From assembly GCF_026240945.1 (NCBI RefSeq), contig NZ_JAPFPY010000009.1:62001-126000 (forward strand): a stretch of 64,000 nucleotides of DNA. Direction: 5' to 3'. The first letter of the stretch is position 1, and the number at the start of each line of letters is the position of its first letter. The DNA is from Mycolicibacterium sp. J2. Its GTDB lineage: Bacteria; Actinomycetota; Actinomycetes; Mycobacteriales; Mycobacteriaceae. Positions 8,467 through 22,551 of this stretch are shown one piece after another. The position numbers were made by a program, and so were the translations under genes. Under the pieces are notes generated by a model. That model ran no database searches. It had not been told where the DNA came from and was given only the letters and a program-made list of their open reading frames with translations.

Positions 8467-10037
8467 AGCGGCGTCAGGCCGTGCTTGCGCTGCACCTTCT
8501 TCAGATTCTGCTTGTCCCGCAACAGGTGTAGGGACTTGCGCAGCAGCAGCCGGGTCTGGTGCGGCTCGATGACACCGTCGATGTAACCGCGCTCGGCGGC
8601 GATCCACGGGGTGGCCAGATTGAGGTTGTAGCCCTCGATGAAGTCGGCACGGATCTTCTGCACCTCCGGTGCGGTGGGATCCGGGAAGCGTTTCACCAGC
8701 AGCTGCGCCGCGCCCTCGGCGCCGATCACCGCGATCCGCGCGGTGGGCCAGGCGTAGTTCAGGTCGGCCGACAGCTGCTTGGAGCCCATCACCGCGTAAC
8801 CACCGCCGTACGCCTTGCGCACGATGATGGTCACCTTCGGCACGTCTGCCTCGACGATGGCGTTGAAGAACCGGCCACCGCGCTTGATGATGCCGCCCTT
8901 CTCCTCCTCCACGCCCGGCATGGCGCCGGGCGTGTCGACGACGAAGACCAGCGGCAGGTTGAACGAATCGCAGAACCGGATGAATCCGGCGGCCTTGTCC
9001 GACGCCTCGTTGCCCACCGCACCGGACATATGCATCGGCTGATTGGCGATGACGCCCACCGGCCGGCCGTCCACCCTGGCGAACGCGGTGATCATGGACG
9101 GGCTGCGCTGGTCGGCGATCTCGAAGACGTCACCGTCGTCGAAGATGCGCAGCAGGATCTCGTGCATGTCGTAGGCCTGGTTGTCCGAGTCCGGCACGAT
9201 GGTGTCGAGTTCCAGGTCGCTGGCCGTGATCTCGGGCTCCAAGCCCGGATTGACGATCGGCGCATCGTCGAAGTGGTTGGGCGGCAGGAAGCTCAGGTAG
9301 TCGCGGACATACTGGTAGGCCGCGGCCTCGGACTCGACCACCTTGTGGATGTTGCCGCGCTCGGCCTGCACGTCGGCGCCGCCCAGCTCGTCGAAGGTGA
9401 CGTCCTCACCGGTGACGTCCTTGATGACGTCCGGCCCGGTGATGAACATGTAACCCTGGTCGCGCACCGCGACGATGAGGTCGGTCTGGATCGGTGAATA
9501 CACCGCGCCGCCGGCGCATTTGCCGAAGATCAGGGAGATCTCCGGGACCAGGCCGCGCAGCATCTCGTGGCGGCGGCCGAGTTCGGCGTACCAGGCCAGC
9601 GAGGTGGCGGTGTCCTGGATGCGCGCACCGGCGGAGTCGTTGATGCCGATGATCGGGCAGCCGACCATGGCCACCCACTCCATCAGCTTGGCCACCTTGC
9701 GGCCGAACATCTCCCCGACCGAGCCCTGGAACACCGTCTGGTCATGGCTGAACACACCGACCGGGCGACCGTCGATGGTGCCGTGTCCGGTGACCACGCC
9801 GTCGCCGTAGAACGCGTTGGGATCACCCGGGGTGCGGGCCAGGGCGCCGATCTCCAGGAAGCTGCCCGGATCGAGCAGAGCGTGGATGCGCGCCCGCGCC
9901 GACGGGATGCCCTTCTTGTCGCGGCGGGCCTTGGCCTTCTCGTCACCGGGATCCTGGGCCAGCGTCAGCTTTTCGCGTAGCTCCGCCAGCTTCTCGGCCG
10001 TGGTGGCCGCGGACTGAACCGTCGGGGTTTCCGTCAC
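8463..10037 (-). CDS. accD4: Acyl-CoA carboxylase beta subunit AccD4
   Basis: The 524-aa carboxyltransferase subunit has the crotonase-fold paired halves typical of AccD/PccB. Features include [22 protein letters not shown] and the second-half [16 protein letters not shown] and [12 protein letters not shown] oxyanion motifs. In mycobacteria AccD4, with AccA3 and AccD5, makes the carboxylated long acyl-CoA extender that Pks13 condenses with meromycolate. Its ATG overlaps the pks13 stop by 4 bp, and the fadD32-pks13-accD4 order is the diagnostic mycolate condensation operon. Its 3' end overlaps the convergent pucR-like gene by 4 bp. Confidence 0.95.
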   Translation of the reverse strand: MTETPTVQSAATTAEKLAELREKLTLAQDPGDEKAKARRDKKGIPSARARIHALLDPGSFLEIGALARTPGDPNAFYGDGVVTGHGTIDGRPVGVFSHDQTVFQGSVGEMFGRKVAKLMEWVAMVGCPIIGINDSAGARIQDTATSLAWYAELGRRHEMLRGLVPEISLIFGKCAGGAVYSPIQTDLIVAVRDQGYMFITGPDVIKDVTGEDVTFDELGGADVQAERGNIHKVVESEAAAYQYVRDYLSFLPPNHFDDAPIVNPGLEPEITASDLELDTIVPDSDNQAYDMHEILLRIFDDGDVFEIADQRSPSMITAFARVDGRPVGVIANQPMHMSGAVGNEASDKAAGFIRFCDSFNLPLVFVVDTPGAMPGVEEEKGGIIKRGGRFFNAIVEADVPKVTIIVRKAYGGGYAVMGSKQLSADLNYAWPTARIAVIGAEGAAQLLVKRFPDPTAPEVQKIRADFIEGYNLNLATPWIAAERGYIDGVIEPHQTRLLLRKSLHLLRDKQNLKKVQRKHGLTPL

Positions 10038-13000
10038 TTCTTCGCGTCCTTGTCTGCCGTTGCGGCGGCTTGGCTCTCGATACGGTTGATGGCCTCGCTC
10101 ATATGCGCGCCGACCTTGGCGATATAGGGCTCGTCGATGGCCTGGATGTGCTCGCCACCGATGGGCACCACCTCCAGATCCTTGACCGCTTCACCCCAGC
10201 CGCCATCGGGTTGGCGGGTGGCGTAGGCGGGCTCGAACACGATCGCGTCATCGTGATACCGGTCGGCCATGTACAGCGTGACGTGACCGTCGTACGGACG
10301 CAGTTCGATGGTGTCCAGGGCCCGGTTGTCCAGGTAGGACGTGCGCTGGTGCTCGACGATGCCGCCCGGGATCTGCACCCCGCTCTGCGCCACGATGTCG
10401 AGCACGAACTTCACCTGACCCTCGTCGTCGAGCTTCTCCAGCTCCTCGTACGGAATCTCGGGGATCTCGACGTTGAAGGTGCGCTCGGCGAACCGGGCGT
10501 AGCGGTCCCACCGGGCCCGCATCCCGGCCTGCGACTGGTCGATCGGCACGCCGGGGCGCACACAGTCGATCAGCCCGACGAACTGCACATCCGCGCCGTG
10601 CTGTTTGAGGCCGATCGCGCAGGCGTACGCCAGCGCCCCACCGAGCGACCACCCGGCGAGCAGGAACGGACCCTTGTGCAGCTCCAGCAGTTTGGGCACG
10701 TACTCGGCGGCCCGTTCCTCGATGGAGCCCTCGACCCGTTCGATGCCGTACACCGGGGTGTCGGCGGGCAGCCGCTTGATCAGCGGTTCGTACACCACCG
10801 TCGACCCGCCGGCCGGGTGGAACACGAAGAGCGGGACCGCCTTCGATCCGTCTTTCGGCGCCCGCAGCGTCCGCACGAAACCGTCGACCATGCCGTCTTC
10901 GAGCTGGTTACGCACGACGGTCGCGAGTTCCTCGATGGTCTTGGCGCCCATCACGTCCTCGACGGTGATGGTGCCCTCGGCGCGTTCGGACAACCGCTGA
11001 GCCATCTTCTCGGCGGCCGAATGCTCCAGCGCCGGCAGCTCGTTGAAGATGCCGCCCGGTGATTTACCGGTGACGATCGCCCAGGTGGCGAAGGTGACCC
11101 GTTCGGCGGCGTCGCGCGGCGGCACGTCGGCGCCGAGCGCCTCGGTGACGGCCTCCTGGGTCAGCACCTTCGCCGCGGCCGCCGCGGCGGTCGCCTTGCT
11201 GGGACCGGTGGGATAGGTCGGCGGAGCCGGGATCGCCGTCGCTGCAACGGTATTCGCGGCAGGACCGCTGGGATCGGTGGGCGGGGCCGGGATATCGGCG
11301 GCCGGCGAGCTGTCGGTCTCCTTCTGCGCCAACGGATGTCCGGCCTCGGCCAGCTTGGCCTCCAGCTCGGCCACCGTCGAGGCACCGCCCAGCAGTTCGG
11401 CCTGCGCCGCGGCGATCTCTTCGGCGGTCTGCCCCTTCTGGGATTCGGCGATCTGGTCCACCTCGTCGCGGTGCTCGATCGCGTACTTGATCAGTTCCTC
11501 GACGTTGTACAGATTGGCGTCACGCACCGCGGTCAGCTGAATCGGCGGCAGGTCGAAGTCGTATTCGACACGGTTCTTGATCCGCACCGCCATCAGCGAA
11601 TCCAGGCCCAGCTCGATCAGCGGCACCTCCCACGGCAGGTCCTCGGGCTCATAACCCATGGCGCCGCCGACGATGGCGCCGAGCCGGTCGGCCACCGTCT
11701 CACCGGAATCCGGTGACCACTTGGCGAACTGCGCGGCCAGGCCGGCGCCTGCGGTCAGGTTGTCCTGCAAGATGGCCGGAGCCGCCCCGTCGGCGACATC
11801 AGACCCGGCATCGTCGGGTGCCGGGGCCTGCGCCGCCCCGGCTGCGATCGCGACACCCGTGGCGACAGGCAGTGCGCCGCCGGCACCGTTGCGGGCCACC
11901 ACCGCGTCGTACACCAGGGTGAACGATTCACCGATACGCGCATGCACCTGCACGGTGGCGCCACCGGGATGGCGGGACAGGGTGGTCACCAACCGGGCCT
12001 CGTCACCGGGCACGGCGCGCTGCTCGAATGCCGTCAGCACGGCGTCCGGAAGTACCTGGGTGGCAGCGGCTTTCACCAACACCGCCAGATCGGCGGCCCC
12101 GTTGGGGGCGTACTCCCAGACGTGCCTGCCGTCCGGGGTGGCCACGTGGGTGCCCGGCATCAGCACCGAGTTGTCACCCGAGAACCGGGCATCCAGCCAG
12201 TGCGGCTTGCGCTTGAACCGGGTGGGCGGGATGGCGGCGAACTCACCGGGCCCGAACAGCGTCCGCGGATCCAGATCGTGGCCGTGCACGAACAGGTGGG
12301 CCATGGCCGTGGTCATCGAGTCGACCTCGTCCTGCTTGCGCGCCAGCGTCGCGATGAGCTGCGCGTCGTGCAGGCCCGCGCTGGCGGTGGTCAGGCCGAC
12401 CTGCATGAGCGCCACCGGGTTCGGAGCCAACTCCAGGAAGGTGGTGTGCCCGTTGTCGACGGCGTTGCGGATGCCGTGGGTGAAGTAGACGCTGTGCCGC
12501 AGCCCCTTCTTCCAGTACTCCACGTCGTGAATCGGCTCGGCGCCGGCACGGATCAGCTTGCCCTCGTGCACCGTCGAGAAGTACGCCGTCTGCAGCGGGT
12601 GCGGCTCGATACCCTGGATCTCGGCCGAGAGCTCACCCAGCAACGGGTCCATCTGCTGGGTGTGACTGGCGCCCTTGGTTTGCAGCTTGCGGGCGAACTT
12701 GCCCTCGGCTTCGGCACGGGCCACGATCGCGTCGATCTGTTCTGGCGGGCCGCCGATCACCGTCTGGGTCGGGGCGGCGTACACGCACACCTCCAGGCCG
12801 GGGTAATCCGAGAAGACGGTCTTGATCTCGTCGGCGGAGTACTCGACCAGCGCCATCAGGCGGATGTACTCGCCGAACAGCATGGCCTCGCCCTCACCCA
12901 TGAGGTGGGCGCGCGAGCAGATGGTGCGGGTCGCATCAGCCAGCGACAGACCGCCGGAGAAGTACGCCGCGGCGGCCTCCCCGAGCGACTGGCCCACCAC

Positions 13001-15403
13001 CGCACCGGGATGGGCGCCGTGGTGCTTGAGCAGTTCCCCGAGCGCGATCTGGATGGCGAAGATCACCGTCTGGACGACCTCGATGGGGTATTCGCAGGTC
13101 TCGTTGGTGTAGTCGATGGCGTCGTCGAGGATCAACTCGACCACGGAGTAGCCGCGCTCGTCCTGGATGTGCGCGTCGACCTTGTTGATCCACTCCGCGA
13201 AGACCTCGTTGCGCAGGTAGAGGTCCTTGCCCATCTTGCGGTGCTGCGCACCGAAACCGGCCAGCACCCACACCGGGCCGTTGGTGACGGGCCCGTCGGC
13301 GGAGATCACCAGCGGGCTCTGCTTACCCTCGGCGATCGCCCGCAATCCCTTGACGGCTTCGTCGTGGTCGTGGGCCAGCACCACCGCGCGGGACCGGCCG
13401 TGGTTGCGCCGCGACAGCGACCGGCCGATCGACTCCAGCGACGCGGCGCGGCCGTCCTCGCTGTCCATCCAGTCGGCCAGTTCGGCCGCGGCGGCCTTCT
13501 TGCGTGACGTGAGGAAGCCGGAGACGACCAGCGGCACAATCGGTTTCGGCGGCTCCTTGCTCGCCAGCTGCTGGCGGCCGGCCTCGATCAGCTGCAGGGC
13601 CGCCTCCGTGAGGCCCGGCAGCTCGAAGGAGCCTTCCTCGTGGCTCGGGTACTCCTGCTCGAACTCGCCGTACTCGTTCATCTGGATGCCGCCGACGAAC
13701 TCGGCAGCGGTGTCCTCGGACGACTTCTCTTGCACCGCCTCGGGTTCCGGCTCGGGTTCGACCAGATCCGAGGGCAGCACCTCACGCAGCACCAGGTGCG
13801 CGTTGGCGCCGCCGAAGCCGAAGCCCGAGACCCCCGCGACGGCGTGGCCGCTGTACCGCGGCCAGTCCGAGACGGTGTCGTTGACCTTGAGGTGTTCCTT
13901 GTCGAAATCGATGTAGGGGTTGGGGCCCGCGTAGTTGATGGACGGCGGCAGCTTGTCGTGTTGCAGCGCCAGCGTCATCTTGGCCAAGCTGGCCGCACCC
14001 GCAGCCGACTCCAGATGTCCCACATTGGATTTCACCGCACCCAGCAGCGCGGGCTTGTCCGCGGCGCGGCCCCGGCCGATGACCCGGCCCAGCGCGTCGG
14101 CCTCGATCGGGTCGCCGAGGATGGTGCCGGTGCCGTGCGCCTCGACATAGTCGACGACGCGCGGGTCGATACCGGCGTCCTTATATGCCCTGCGCAGCAC
14201 GGCTTCCTGCGCGTCGGGGTTGGGCGCGAGCATGCCGTTGGACCGGCCGTCGTGGTTGACCGCGCTGCCCGCGATGACCGCCAGGATCTGGTCGCCGTCG
14301 CGGCGGGCATCGGAAACCCGCTTGAGCACCAGCATGCCGCCACCCTCGGACCGGGCGTACCCGTCGGCGTCCGAGGAGAACGACTTGATCCGGCCGTCCG
14401 GCGCCAGCACACCGCCGACCTCGTCGAAGCCGATGGTCACCAGTGGGGTGATCAGCGCATTCACGCCGCCGACCACGGCGACGTCGGCCTCACCCGAACG
14501 CAGCGCCCGCACACCCTGGTGCGCGGCGACCAGCGAGCTGGAGCAGGCGGTGTCCACCGACACCGACGGACCGCGGAAATCGTAGAAGTAGGACACCCGG
14601 TTGGCGATGATCGCCGTCTGGTTACCGGTGATCGCGTACGGGTGCGTGACCGTCGGATCGGCCAGCGAGAGGTACGAGTAGTCGTTGTTGGAGCTGCCGA
14701 TGTACACCGCGACATTGCCGCCGCGCAGGCTCGACGCCGGAATCCTGGCGTGCTCCAACGCTTCCCAGGTCAGCTCCAGGGCCATCCGCTGCTGCGGATC
14801 GATGTTGTCGGCCTCCATCTTCGACAGCGCGAAGAACTCGGCGTCGAAGCCCTTGATATCGGAGAGGTAGCCGCCCCTGGTCCGGGCCGTGGCCACCCGC
14901 TCGGCGATCCGCGGCTCGCCGAGGAACTCCTCCCACCGGCCCTCGGGCAGGTCGGTGATGGCGTCGCGGCCCTCCAGCAGCGCTGCCCACATCTCGTCGG
15001 GGGTGTTCATATCGCCGGGGAAGCGGGTGGCGACACCGACGATGGCGATGTCCTCCACGCCTTCCGGGCGTGACCAGTCCTCGTCGTCACCGGTGGCGGG
15101 CTCGGGTTCGCCTTCGACGATCACCTGCGCCAGCGCCTCGATGGTGGGATGCCGGAAGGCCATGGTGGCCGTCACGGTGACCCCGGTGAAGTCCTCGATA
15201 TCGCTGGCCATCGCCACCGCGTCGCGGGAGGACAAGCCGAGCTCGACCATGGGCGCCGCGTCGTTGATGCTGTCGGCCGGCTGGCCGGTCGCGTTGGCGA
15301 TCCAGTTGCGCAGCCAGTCGCGCATCTCGTTGACCGTCAGGTCAGGGCGCACCGGGCCAGTTTCAGAGTTCTGCGAATTCTCGCTGTTTTCAGTCATTCT
15401 CAT
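10034..15403 (-). CDS. pks13: Polyketide synthase Pks13, mycolic acid condensase
   Basis: The 1789-aa type I synthase has the ACP-KS-AT-ACP-TE order unique to Pks13. The N-terminal ACP carries phosphopantetheine Ser58 in LGLSSRDA. The KS has Cys287 in VDTACSSS, with His in EAHGTGT and NVGH. The AT Ser806 is in GQSLGEA (GQS rather than the usual GHS). The C-terminal ACP has Ser1269 in ELGLDSL, and the TE has Ser1586 in AGWSLGG and His1752 in GGEHIQ. It condenses meromycoloyl from FadD32 with a carboxyacyl chain to give alpha-alkyl beta-ketoacids. The linker at about 1370-1405 repeats IPAPPTxPxGP. ATG at 15403 is used; a second ATG is at 15397. Confidence 0.97.
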   Translation of the reverse strand: MRMTENSENSQNSETGPVRPDLTVNEMRDWLRNWIANATGQPADSINDAAPMVELGLSSRDAVAMASDIEDFTGVTVTATMAFRHPTIEALAQVIVEGEPEPATGDDEDWSRPEGVEDIAIVGVATRFPGDMNTPDEMWAALLEGRDAITDLPEGRWEEFLGEPRIAERVATARTRGGYLSDIKGFDAEFFALSKMEADNIDPQQRMALELTWEALEHARIPASSLRGGNVAVYIGSSNNDYSYLSLADPTVTHPYAITGNQTAIIANRVSYFYDFRGPSVSVDTACSSSLVAAHQGVRALRSGEADVAVVGGVNALITPLVTIGFDEVGGVLAPDGRIKSFSSDADGYARSEGGGMLVLKRVSDARRDGDQILAVIAGSAVNHDGRSNGMLAPNPDAQEAVLRRAYKDAGIDPRVVDYVEAHGTGTILGDPIEADALGRVIGRGRAADKPALLGAVKSNVGHLESAAGAASLAKMTLALQHDKLPPSINYAGPNPYIDFDKEHLKVNDTVSDWPRYSGHAVAGVSGFGFGGANAHLVLREVLPSDLVEPEPEPEAVQEKSSEDTAAEFVGGIQMNEYGEFEQEYPSHEEGSFELPGLTEAALQLIEAGRQQLASKEPPKPIVPLVVSGFLTSRKKAAAAELADWMDSEDGRAASLESIGRSLSRRNHGRSRAVVLAHDHDEAVKGLRAIAEGKQSPLVISADGPVTNGPVWVLAGFGAQHRKMGKDLYLRNEVFAEWINKVDAHIQDERGYSVVELILDDAIDYTNETCEYPIEVVQTVIFAIQIALGELLKHHGAHPGAVVGQSLGEAAAAYFSGGLSLADATRTICSRAHLMGEGEAMLFGEYIRLMALVEYSADEIKTVFSDYPGLEVCVYAAPTQTVIGGPPEQIDAIVARAEAEGKFARKLQTKGASHTQQMDPLLGELSAEIQGIEPHPLQTAYFSTVHEGKLIRAGAEPIHDVEYWKKGLRHSVYFTHGIRNAVDNGHTTFLELAPNPVALMQVGLTTASAGLHDAQLIATLARKQDEVDSMTTAMAHLFVHGHDLDPRTLFGPGEFAAIPPTRFKRKPHWLDARFSGDNSVLMPGTHVATPDGRHVWEYAPNGAADLAVLVKAAATQVLPDAVLTAFEQRAVPGDEARLVTTLSRHPGGATVQVHARIGESFTLVYDAVVARNGAGGALPVATGVAIAAGAAQAPAPDDAGSDVADGAAPAILQDNLTAGAGLAAQFAKWSPDSGETVADRLGAIVGGAMGYEPEDLPWEVPLIELGLDSLMAVRIKNRVEYDFDLPPIQLTAVRDANLYNVEELIKYAIEHRDEVDQIAESQKGQTAEEIAAAQAELLGGASTVAELEAKLAEAGHPLAQKETDSSPAADIPAPPTDPSGPAANTVAATAIPAPPTYPTGPSKATAAAAAAKVLTQEAVTEALGADVPPRDAAERVTFATWAIVTGKSPGGIFNELPALEHSAAEKMAQRLSERAEGTITVEDVMGAKTIEELATVVRNQLEDGMVDGFVRTLRAPKDGSKAVPLFVFHPAGGSTVVYEPLIKRLPADTPVYGIERVEGSIEERAAEYVPKLLELHKGPFLLAGWSLGGALAYACAIGLKQHGADVQFVGLIDCVRPGVPIDQSQAGMRARWDRYARFAERTFNVEIPEIPYEELEKLDDEGQVKFVLDIVAQSGVQIPGGIVEHQRTSYLDNRALDTIELRPYDGHVTLYMADRYHDDAIVFEPAYATRQPDGGWGEAVKDLEVVPIGGEHIQAIDEPYIAKVGAHMSEAINRIESQAAATADKDAKK

Positions 15404-15453
15404 TCACTTTCGCCGCCGTGCGGCCTGGATGACGGGCCGGTTGTGTGCGGGGG

Positions 15454-17346
15454 TCAGTCAGCTTCGTCCGGGAAGGCGTTGGCGATCTTGCCGCTGCGCA
15501 GGCTGCCGTCGAGGTAGGCGGCCCGGCAGGCCCGCCGGCCGATCTTGCCGCTGGAGGTCCGCGGGATGGCACCGGCTGCGGTCAGCAGCACGTCACGCAC
15601 CGTGACGCCGTGGCGCACGGCGATCGCGGCGCGGATATCGTCGGCGATCGGACCGATCTCCAGCTTGTGCGATCCGGGCGCCCGCTCCGCGACGATCACC
15701 AACTGCTCCGAGGTGTCCTCCGGATCGAACTTGAGTCCGGCGTGGGCGTTTTCGAACACTTCGGCCGGAAGCTGGTTGGCAGGCACCGAGAAGGCCGCGA
15801 CGAAACCGGTGCGCAGCGCCTTGCTGGCCTCCTGCGCCGAGTACTCCAGGTCCTGCGGGTAGTGGTTGCGGCCGTCGATGATGACGAGATCCTTCACGCG
15901 ACCGGTGATGTAGAGATCGCCGTCGTAGAAGGCGCCGTAGTCGCCGGTGCGCACCCAGGTGGCGTCATCGGCCGCGCCCTCGGCGTGCGACGGGTTGGTC
16001 CGCGACTTGAGGGTGTTCTGGAAGGTCTCGCGGGACTCTTCGGGCTTGCCCCAGTAACCGGTGCCCATGTTCTGGCCGCTGATCCAGATCTCGCCGATTT
16101 GGCCGTCGGGCAGCTCGGAGGCGCTGTCGGCGTCGACGATCACGGCCCATTCGCCGATGCCGACCTTGCCCGCCGAGGCCTGGGCCACCGCCTTCTCGGA
16201 ATCAGCGGGCACCTCGACGATGCTGCCGGTGTTCAGGGCGTCCCGGTCGACGGTGATGATCTTGGGCTCTTCGGACGACGGGGTGGTCGACACGAACAAC
16301 GTCGCCTCGGCCAGGCCGTAGGACGGCTTGATGGCCTTGGGCGGGAAACCGAACGGAGCGAACGCGTCGTTGAACCGGCGCACGGTGGCCGCCGAGATCG
16401 GCTCGCTGCCATTGAGCACGGCCTTGACGTTGGACAGGTCCAGCGGCGCGGAGCCGTCCTTCGGCACGCCGCGGGCGGCGGCGTGGTCGAAGGCGAAGTT
16501 CGGGGCCACCGAGATGGTGCCGCCGGTGTCGCCCTCCTTGCGGGCGAGCTCGCGGATCCACCGCTCGGGGCGTCGCACGAAGGCCGCGGGCGTCATGAAG
16601 GTGAAGTAGTGCCCGATCATCGGGGCCAGCAGCGCGGTGATCAGGCCCATATCGTGGAAGAACGGCAGCCAGGACAGGCCGCGGTCACCCTCCTCGCCCT
16701 CCAGCGCCTCGACGACCTGGAGCACGTTGGTGGCCAGGTTCAGGTGGGTGATCTGCACACCGGTCGGGATGCGGGTCGAGCCGGAGGTGTACTGCAGGTA
16801 CGCGATGGTGGTCTCGTCCGGCTCGTCGGGCTGCACCCAGGTGGCGGCGACGTCATCGGGCACCGCGTCGACGGCGATGACGCGGGGGCGCTGATTGGCC
16901 GGCCGGCTGCGGAAGAACTTCCGTACGCCCTCGGCGGCATCGGTGGTGGTCAGGATGGCCGACGGATGGCAGTTGTCGAGGACCGCGTGCAGACGGCCGA
17001 CGTGCCCGGGCTCGGACGGGTCGAACAGCGGCACCGCGATGCGACCGCCGTAGAGGGCACCGAAGAACGCGACCAGGTAGTCCAGGTTCTGTGGGCACAG
17101 GATCGCGACCCGGTCACCGGGCTGGGTGACCTGCTGCAGCCGGGCCGCGACAGCTTTGTTGCGGGCGCTGAACTGCGCCCAGGTCATATCGCGGGCGACA
17201 CCGTCGCGCTCGGTGGAGAAGTCGAGGAAGCGGTAGGCCAGCTTGTCACCACGCACCTTGGCCCAGCGCTCGACATGGCCGACGATGCTGGCGCCGTCAG
17301 GGAACTTGATCTGACCGTCCTTGATGAACGGGTTATGGAACGGCAT
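15454..17346 (-). CDS. fadD32: Long-chain fatty acyl-AMP ligase FadD32
   Basis: The 630-aa protein starts [11 protein letters not shown] and has [18 protein letters not shown] (A3), [11 protein letters not shown] (A5), [23 protein letters not shown] and a C-terminal SSGKIGRR. It adenylates meromycolic acid and loads it onto the N-terminal ACP of Pks13. It sits directly upstream of pks13 with a 50-bp gap. The ATG at 17346 follows an AGGAGAG ribosome site; a TTG one codon earlier is unlikely. FAAL enzymes release acyl-AMP rather than acyl-CoA because of an insertion in the C-terminal region, which I did not verify here. Confidence 0.96.
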   Translation of the reverse strand: MPFHNPFIKDGQIKFPDGASIVGHVERWAKVRGDKLAYRFLDFSTERDGVARDMTWAQFSARNKAVAARLQQVTQPGDRVAILCPQNLDYLVAFFGALYGGRIAVPLFDPSEPGHVGRLHAVLDNCHPSAILTTTDAAEGVRKFFRSRPANQRPRVIAVDAVPDDVAATWVQPDEPDETTIAYLQYTSGSTRIPTGVQITHLNLATNVLQVVEALEGEEGDRGLSWLPFFHDMGLITALLAPMIGHYFTFMTPAAFVRRPERWIRELARKEGDTGGTISVAPNFAFDHAAARGVPKDGSAPLDLSNVKAVLNGSEPISAATVRRFNDAFAPFGFPPKAIKPSYGLAEATLFVSTTPSSEEPKIITVDRDALNTGSIVEVPADSEKAVAQASAGKVGIGEWAVIVDADSASELPDGQIGEIWISGQNMGTGYWGKPEESRETFQNTLKSRTNPSHAEGAADDATWVRTGDYGAFYDGDLYITGRVKDLVIIDGRNHYPQDLEYSAQEASKALRTGFVAAFSVPANQLPAEVFENAHAGLKFDPEDTSEQLVIVAERAPGSHKLEIGPIADDIRAAIAVRHGVTVRDVLLTAAGAIPRTSSGKIGRRACRAAYLDGSLRSGKIANAFPDEAD

Positions 17347-17517
17347 CAAACTCTCCTGTCACAGCACGTCGCACGCGGTCGTCACGAGCCCCGGCGATCG
17401 TACCGGGGCGCCCGATTCCCCCCTCCGACGACCGCTCGCTGCTCTTAGTTTTCTCTTAATGTTAGGTGACCGAATGTCGCAGGCCAAATCTGGTTACCCG
17501 TGAGTCGCAACGAGATT

Positions 17518-18531
17518 TCATCCGTGTTTGGGATGCGGTGCGTTCTCCACCAGGTTGTGCGCCCACTGCTCGGTCCACTGGGTGGCCGTCTGCCCGTCCA
17601 GGCTCCAGAACTGCGGCGTGTTGTACAGCGCGTGTACCGGTCCGGCGGTGCTGCCCAGCAGCGTCTCCAGCGTCTTGGGCAGGTTCCCGACCGAGAACGC
17701 CTGCTCCGGCGCCGCACAGATCAGGTCGCCGTTGCCGCAGATCTGGTAGACGCGGTCGTTGAGCGCCCCGAACCCGCCGTCCCGCGGGCCGGTCATCGCC
17801 AGGCCGAGCGCCGCCAACATCGGCACCTCGTGCAGCGTGATCTCGGCGCCTTGGCCGGGTGGATTGGCGGGCAGGGTCTGGCCCACCCCGTCCTGACGGC
17901 GGCCGTCGGCGATCAACGTCACCCCGAGCACCAGATCCTGGTCGATGGGCCCGCGGCCGTTGCCGATATCGGAGGCGATGTCGCCGCCGATCACCGCGCC
18001 CTGCGAGAAGCCCACGATCACATAGCTGGTGAGCGGGCATTTGTTGTTCATGTCGGTGAGCGCCTGGACAGCCTTCTTGGTGCCCTCGGCGCGGGAGTCG
18101 TTGTAGGACATCTGGCCGTCGGCGGAGAACGGGTTATGGAACTGCGCGGTGTAGGGCACCGTGTACACCTGCACCCGGTCGGTGCCGAATTGCTGCAGCA
18201 GCGGGTTGGTCACGTTGAGCAGCAGCGCGTTCGGGAACTGCACCGGATTGTTCGGATCGAGCGCCGGTGAGGACTCCCAGGTGCCAGGGATGGAGAGGAC
18301 GTAGACGTCCGGGCAGCTGGCGTCCTGGGATTCCGGGCGCGGCTTGCTCGGCGAGGGACCGGTGCTGGGCACCCCGGACGGCGGCGCGGTGGGCGGGGTG
18401 GCCAGCGGTGGGGTCTCGGGCTGACGCAGCCACACCACCAGGGCAGCAACGATGACCGCCACCAGGACGGCGACCGCCCCTGCCGCGGCCACCGCCAGGA
18501 TCCGGTGTCGTTTGCGGTTGTTGGTCGCCAT
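17518..18531 (-). CDS. Cutinase-like mycolate-region lipase (Rv3802c/Culp6 homologue)
   Basis: The 337-aa protein has an N-terminal TM anchor (about residues 10-33), a Pro/Ser-rich linker, and an alpha/beta-hydrolase cutinase domain with nucleophile Ser in GFSQGAV. The Asp (CGNGDLIC) and His (LYNTPQF-W region, less certain) complete the triad. The length matches the Mtb orthologue (336 aa as recalled), an essential envelope phospholipase/thioesterase beside fadD32. ATG at 18531 ([11 protein letters not shown]) is preferred over the longer reading at 18573, with AGGAG about 13 bases ahead. It is transcribed with the mycolate genes. Confidence 0.92.
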   Translation of the reverse strand: MATNNRKRHRILAVAAAGAVAVLVAVIVAALVVWLRQPETPPLATPPTAPPSGVPSTGPSPSKPRPESQDASCPDVYVLSIPGTWESSPALDPNNPVQFPNALLLNVTNPLLQQFGTDRVQVYTVPYTAQFHNPFSADGQMSYNDSRAEGTKKAVQALTDMNNKCPLTSYVIVGFSQGAVIGGDIASDIGNGRGPIDQDLVLGVTLIADGRRQDGVGQTLPANPPGQGAEITLHEVPMLAALGLAMTGPRDGGFGALNDRVYQICGNGDLICAAPEQAFSVGNLPKTLETLLGSTAGPVHALYNTPQFWSLDGQTATQWTEQWAHNLVENAPHPKHG

Positions 18532-18596
18532 AGTCGGAAGCGCTCCTCGGTTCGGCTGAATGTCGTCAGGCACTGCTGTCTACCGCCGGGCGCGGG

Positions 18597-19094
18597 TCAG
18601 CAGAGCTGGTCGGTCGCGATGCGAATGTAGTCGGAAGTGACGGCGTTGACCTCACCCGCGGGCGGGGCCGCCGAACTGATGTGGGCCTCCCGGACATCGG
18701 CGCGCACCACGGGCAGCACGAAATCCCAGACCGCCTGATCGTTCTGCTTGGCGGCGCGCGCCTGGCACACGTAGGACCCGATGGTGAGCGCGACCATATC
18801 GTCGGAAGGGTGCACGCCGGCCGCCCCGAGCGCGTCGAGGTAGGACTGCTGCTGACGGGACATCGGCATGTGTTCGCGATAGCCGCCCGCCGCGCTGGCC
18901 GCCGGCGGCGCGATGTTGCCCAACCCGTCGGAAGGCCCGGCCGATTGCGAGGACGGCAGCCCGATCGTCGTGATCACGTCGTCGCTGAACGAGCAGCCGC
19001 ACACGGCCGCCGCTGTGGAGGCGAGCATCAGCGGGGTCACCACGAACGCGGGTCGCTTTGCCAGACCCGCAGTCCACCGCCGGTTACGCTGCAC
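18597..19094 (-). CDS. DUF732 secreted protein
   Basis: The 165-aa protein has a basic N-terminus, a hydrophobic segment (residues 15-32) ending AAAVCGCSF that could be an atypical lipobox, and a DUF732 domain in the last 80 aa (YLDALGAAGV...IGSYVCQA...YIRIATDQLC) with two conserved Cys. The GTG at 19094 (VQRNRRW) is a reasonable start but not certain. It is inserted between the culp6-like and MPT51 genes, where I do not recall a gene in Mtb. DUF732 proteins are small secreted mycobacterial proteins of unknown role. Confidence 0.75.
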   Translation of the reverse strand: MQRNRRWTAGLAKRPAFVVTPLMLASTAAAVCGCSFSDDVITTIGLPSSQSAGPSDGLGNIAPPAASAAGGYREHMPMSRQQQSYLDALGAAGVHPSDDMVALTIGSYVCQARAAKQNDQAVWDFVLPVVRADVREAHISSAAPPAGEVNAVTSDYIRIATDQLC

Positions 19095-19143
19095 GGCTCC
19101 ACGGTACCGGCTGCGCGCACCGGCCCCGGGGGACCAGCGACCG

Positions 19144-20079
19144 TTAGCGGATCGCGGCCGACAGATCACCGGCCAGGGCCGCCAGTTGCGGGCCCCAGTT
19201 GCCCCAGTCGTGCTGCCCGCCGGTCGGGAAGTCGAAGTGACCGTTGCGGCCCCCGAGGGAGCGGTAGTGCGAATAGAACGTGCGGTTACTGCCCTGGGCC
19301 TGATCGCAGTATCCGATCATTGCGGCGGGGTCGCTGCAGGTCAGGGTCTGCGGGCTGAACACCCACAACCGGGTGTTGTTGTCCACCAACAGCTGGGCGT
19401 GCACGTCCGGGTCATGCCACTTCCACCGACCCAGCTGCGCCGCACCCCACATGGCCTGGGTGTTCACCCCACCGAACTGGGCCATGCCCGCGGTGATGGC
19501 ACCGTTGAGGAAGGTGTTGGACGGCGTCAGGAAACCCGACATGGAGCCGGCGTAGCGGAACCGGTCCGGGTGGAACTCGGCCAGCGTGATGGCCGCGGTA
19601 CCGCCCTGGGCGGCACCGACGATGCCGTGCCCGGTGGGCGCCAGGCCCTTGTTCGCGGCCAGCCAGTTGGGCAGCTCGTCGGTGAGGAAGGTCTCCCACT
19701 GCTTGCTGCCGTCCATCTCCCAGTTGGTGTAGAGGCTGAACGCCCCGCCGGCCGGGGCGGCCACCGAGATGCCCTTACCGGCCAGGGTGCTGAAGGCGCC
19801 GGTACCGACCCAATTGCTCACGTCGGGGCCGGCGTTGAAGGCGTCGAGCAGATACACCGCATGCGGACCGCCGGCCTGAAAGGCGACCGGGATGTCGCGA
19901 CCCATGGCCGCCGACGGCACCATGAGGTATTCGATACCGTCGGCCTTGGCAGGAGTGTCCACTGCGCCCGACGCCGACCACAGGCCCATCGCCAGCATCA
20001 CCGCGCAGGCCGCCTGCAGCGTCTTACGGATGGCCGAATGCAGCGCGTGGTTCTCGTCGCTTCGCTCGCGCAGCCTCAT
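19144..20079 (-). CDS. MPT51/FbpD, antigen 85-like protein without catalytic Ser
   Basis: This 311-aa antigen 85-fold protein carries a signal peptide (about residues 17-46, ending AKADG). It ends in a GNWGPQLAAL-type tail, as in the Ag85 family. The nucleophile elbow GLSMAG is replaced by GAAQGG at 155-160, so it lacks the mycolyltransferase Ser. This is known for MPT51, which is thought to bind matrix or carbohydrate ligands. Its first codons (RLRERSDEN) coincide with a dispersed GCGAGCGAAGCGAC repeat copy, so the annotated N-terminus may be repeat-derived. It follows fbpA by 162 bp. Confidence 0.93.
   Translation of the reverse strand: MRLRERSDENHALHSAIRKTLQAACAVMLAMGLWSASGAVDTPAKADGIEYLMVPSAAMGRDIPVAFQAGGPHAVYLLDAFNAGPDVSNWVGTGAFSTLAGKGISVAAPAGGAFSLYTNWEMDGSKQWETFLTDELPNWLAANKGLAPTGHGIVGAAQGGTAAITLAEFHPDRFRYAGSMSGFLTPSNTFLNGAITAGMAQFGGVNTQAMWGAAQLGRWKWHDPDVHAQLLVDNNTRLWVFSPQTLTCSDPAAMIGYCDQAQGSNRTFYSHYRSLGGRNGHFDFPTGGQHDWGNWGPQLAALAGDLSAAIR
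20056..20069 (-). repeat. Copy of GCGAGCGAAGCGAC dispersed repeat inside MPT51 start
   Basis: The minus strand reads GCGAGCGAAGCGAC, identical to the core repeated at 42414-42464. Here it encodes part of RLRERSDE at the MPT51 N-terminus. Confidence 0.6.
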
Positions 20080-20178
20080 GTGCCCACCTCATCTTGATAG
20101 CCGATCCCCCACCACCCGCGTTGTAGTGAATCACACCACTGCGGCGCGGCGGTTTCGAAACGGGCCGGAAACGGCCGG

Positions 20179-20206
20179 CGGCGGCGACCCAGAAGGATCG
20201 CCGCCG
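20179..20206 (-). terminator. Hairpin terminator of fbpA
   Basis: CGGCGGCGA and TCGCCGCCG form a perfect 9-bp stem around a 10-base loop, about 35 bases past the fbpA stop on the minus strand. Flanking GAAACG...CGTTTC bases can extend the stem with bulges. There is no U tract, as is common for mycobacterial hairpins. Confidence 0.6.
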
Positions 20207-20241
20207 CTCGGCGTTTCGATGTTTGCCGTCAGGCCCGCGGA

Positions 20242-21252
<1,011 letters not shown>

Positions 21253-21367
21253 TTACCTATCCCATCTGTCGAGTGCCGCACCCGGTCGGTGTGCGCCGGT
21301 CCGGGCCGCATTGCCCGTGTAGTCAACCACAAGTCGGTGTAAGTTCTCTCTTTCGGCCAACGCCGGC

Positions 21368-22387
<1,020 letters not shown>

Positions 22388-22551
22388 TCAATCCATTCCG
22401 TTTCACAGGCAATGCGATGCGTCGCATGTCGAGGCCGGAGTCCGGTGCGGGGGCCGCTCGCCGTGAACTCACCATTGAGTTCGGGGCCACCACGCTTCCT
22501 GTATCGCCACAACATAGCCGCGGCGTTACGCCACCCGCAAAACCACGTGGG

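Noticed and set aside
11942..13507. Long plus-strand ORF opposite pks13
   Set aside because: High-GC mirror of the Pks13 coding strand; no recognisable domain. The same applies to other long ORFs opposite fadD32, erp and the LCP gene.
22412..22427. ATGCGA-N4-TCGCAT inverted repeat upstream of the second Ag85 gene as an operator
   Set aside because: Arms of six bases in GC-rich DNA are easily met by chance; no supporting context.
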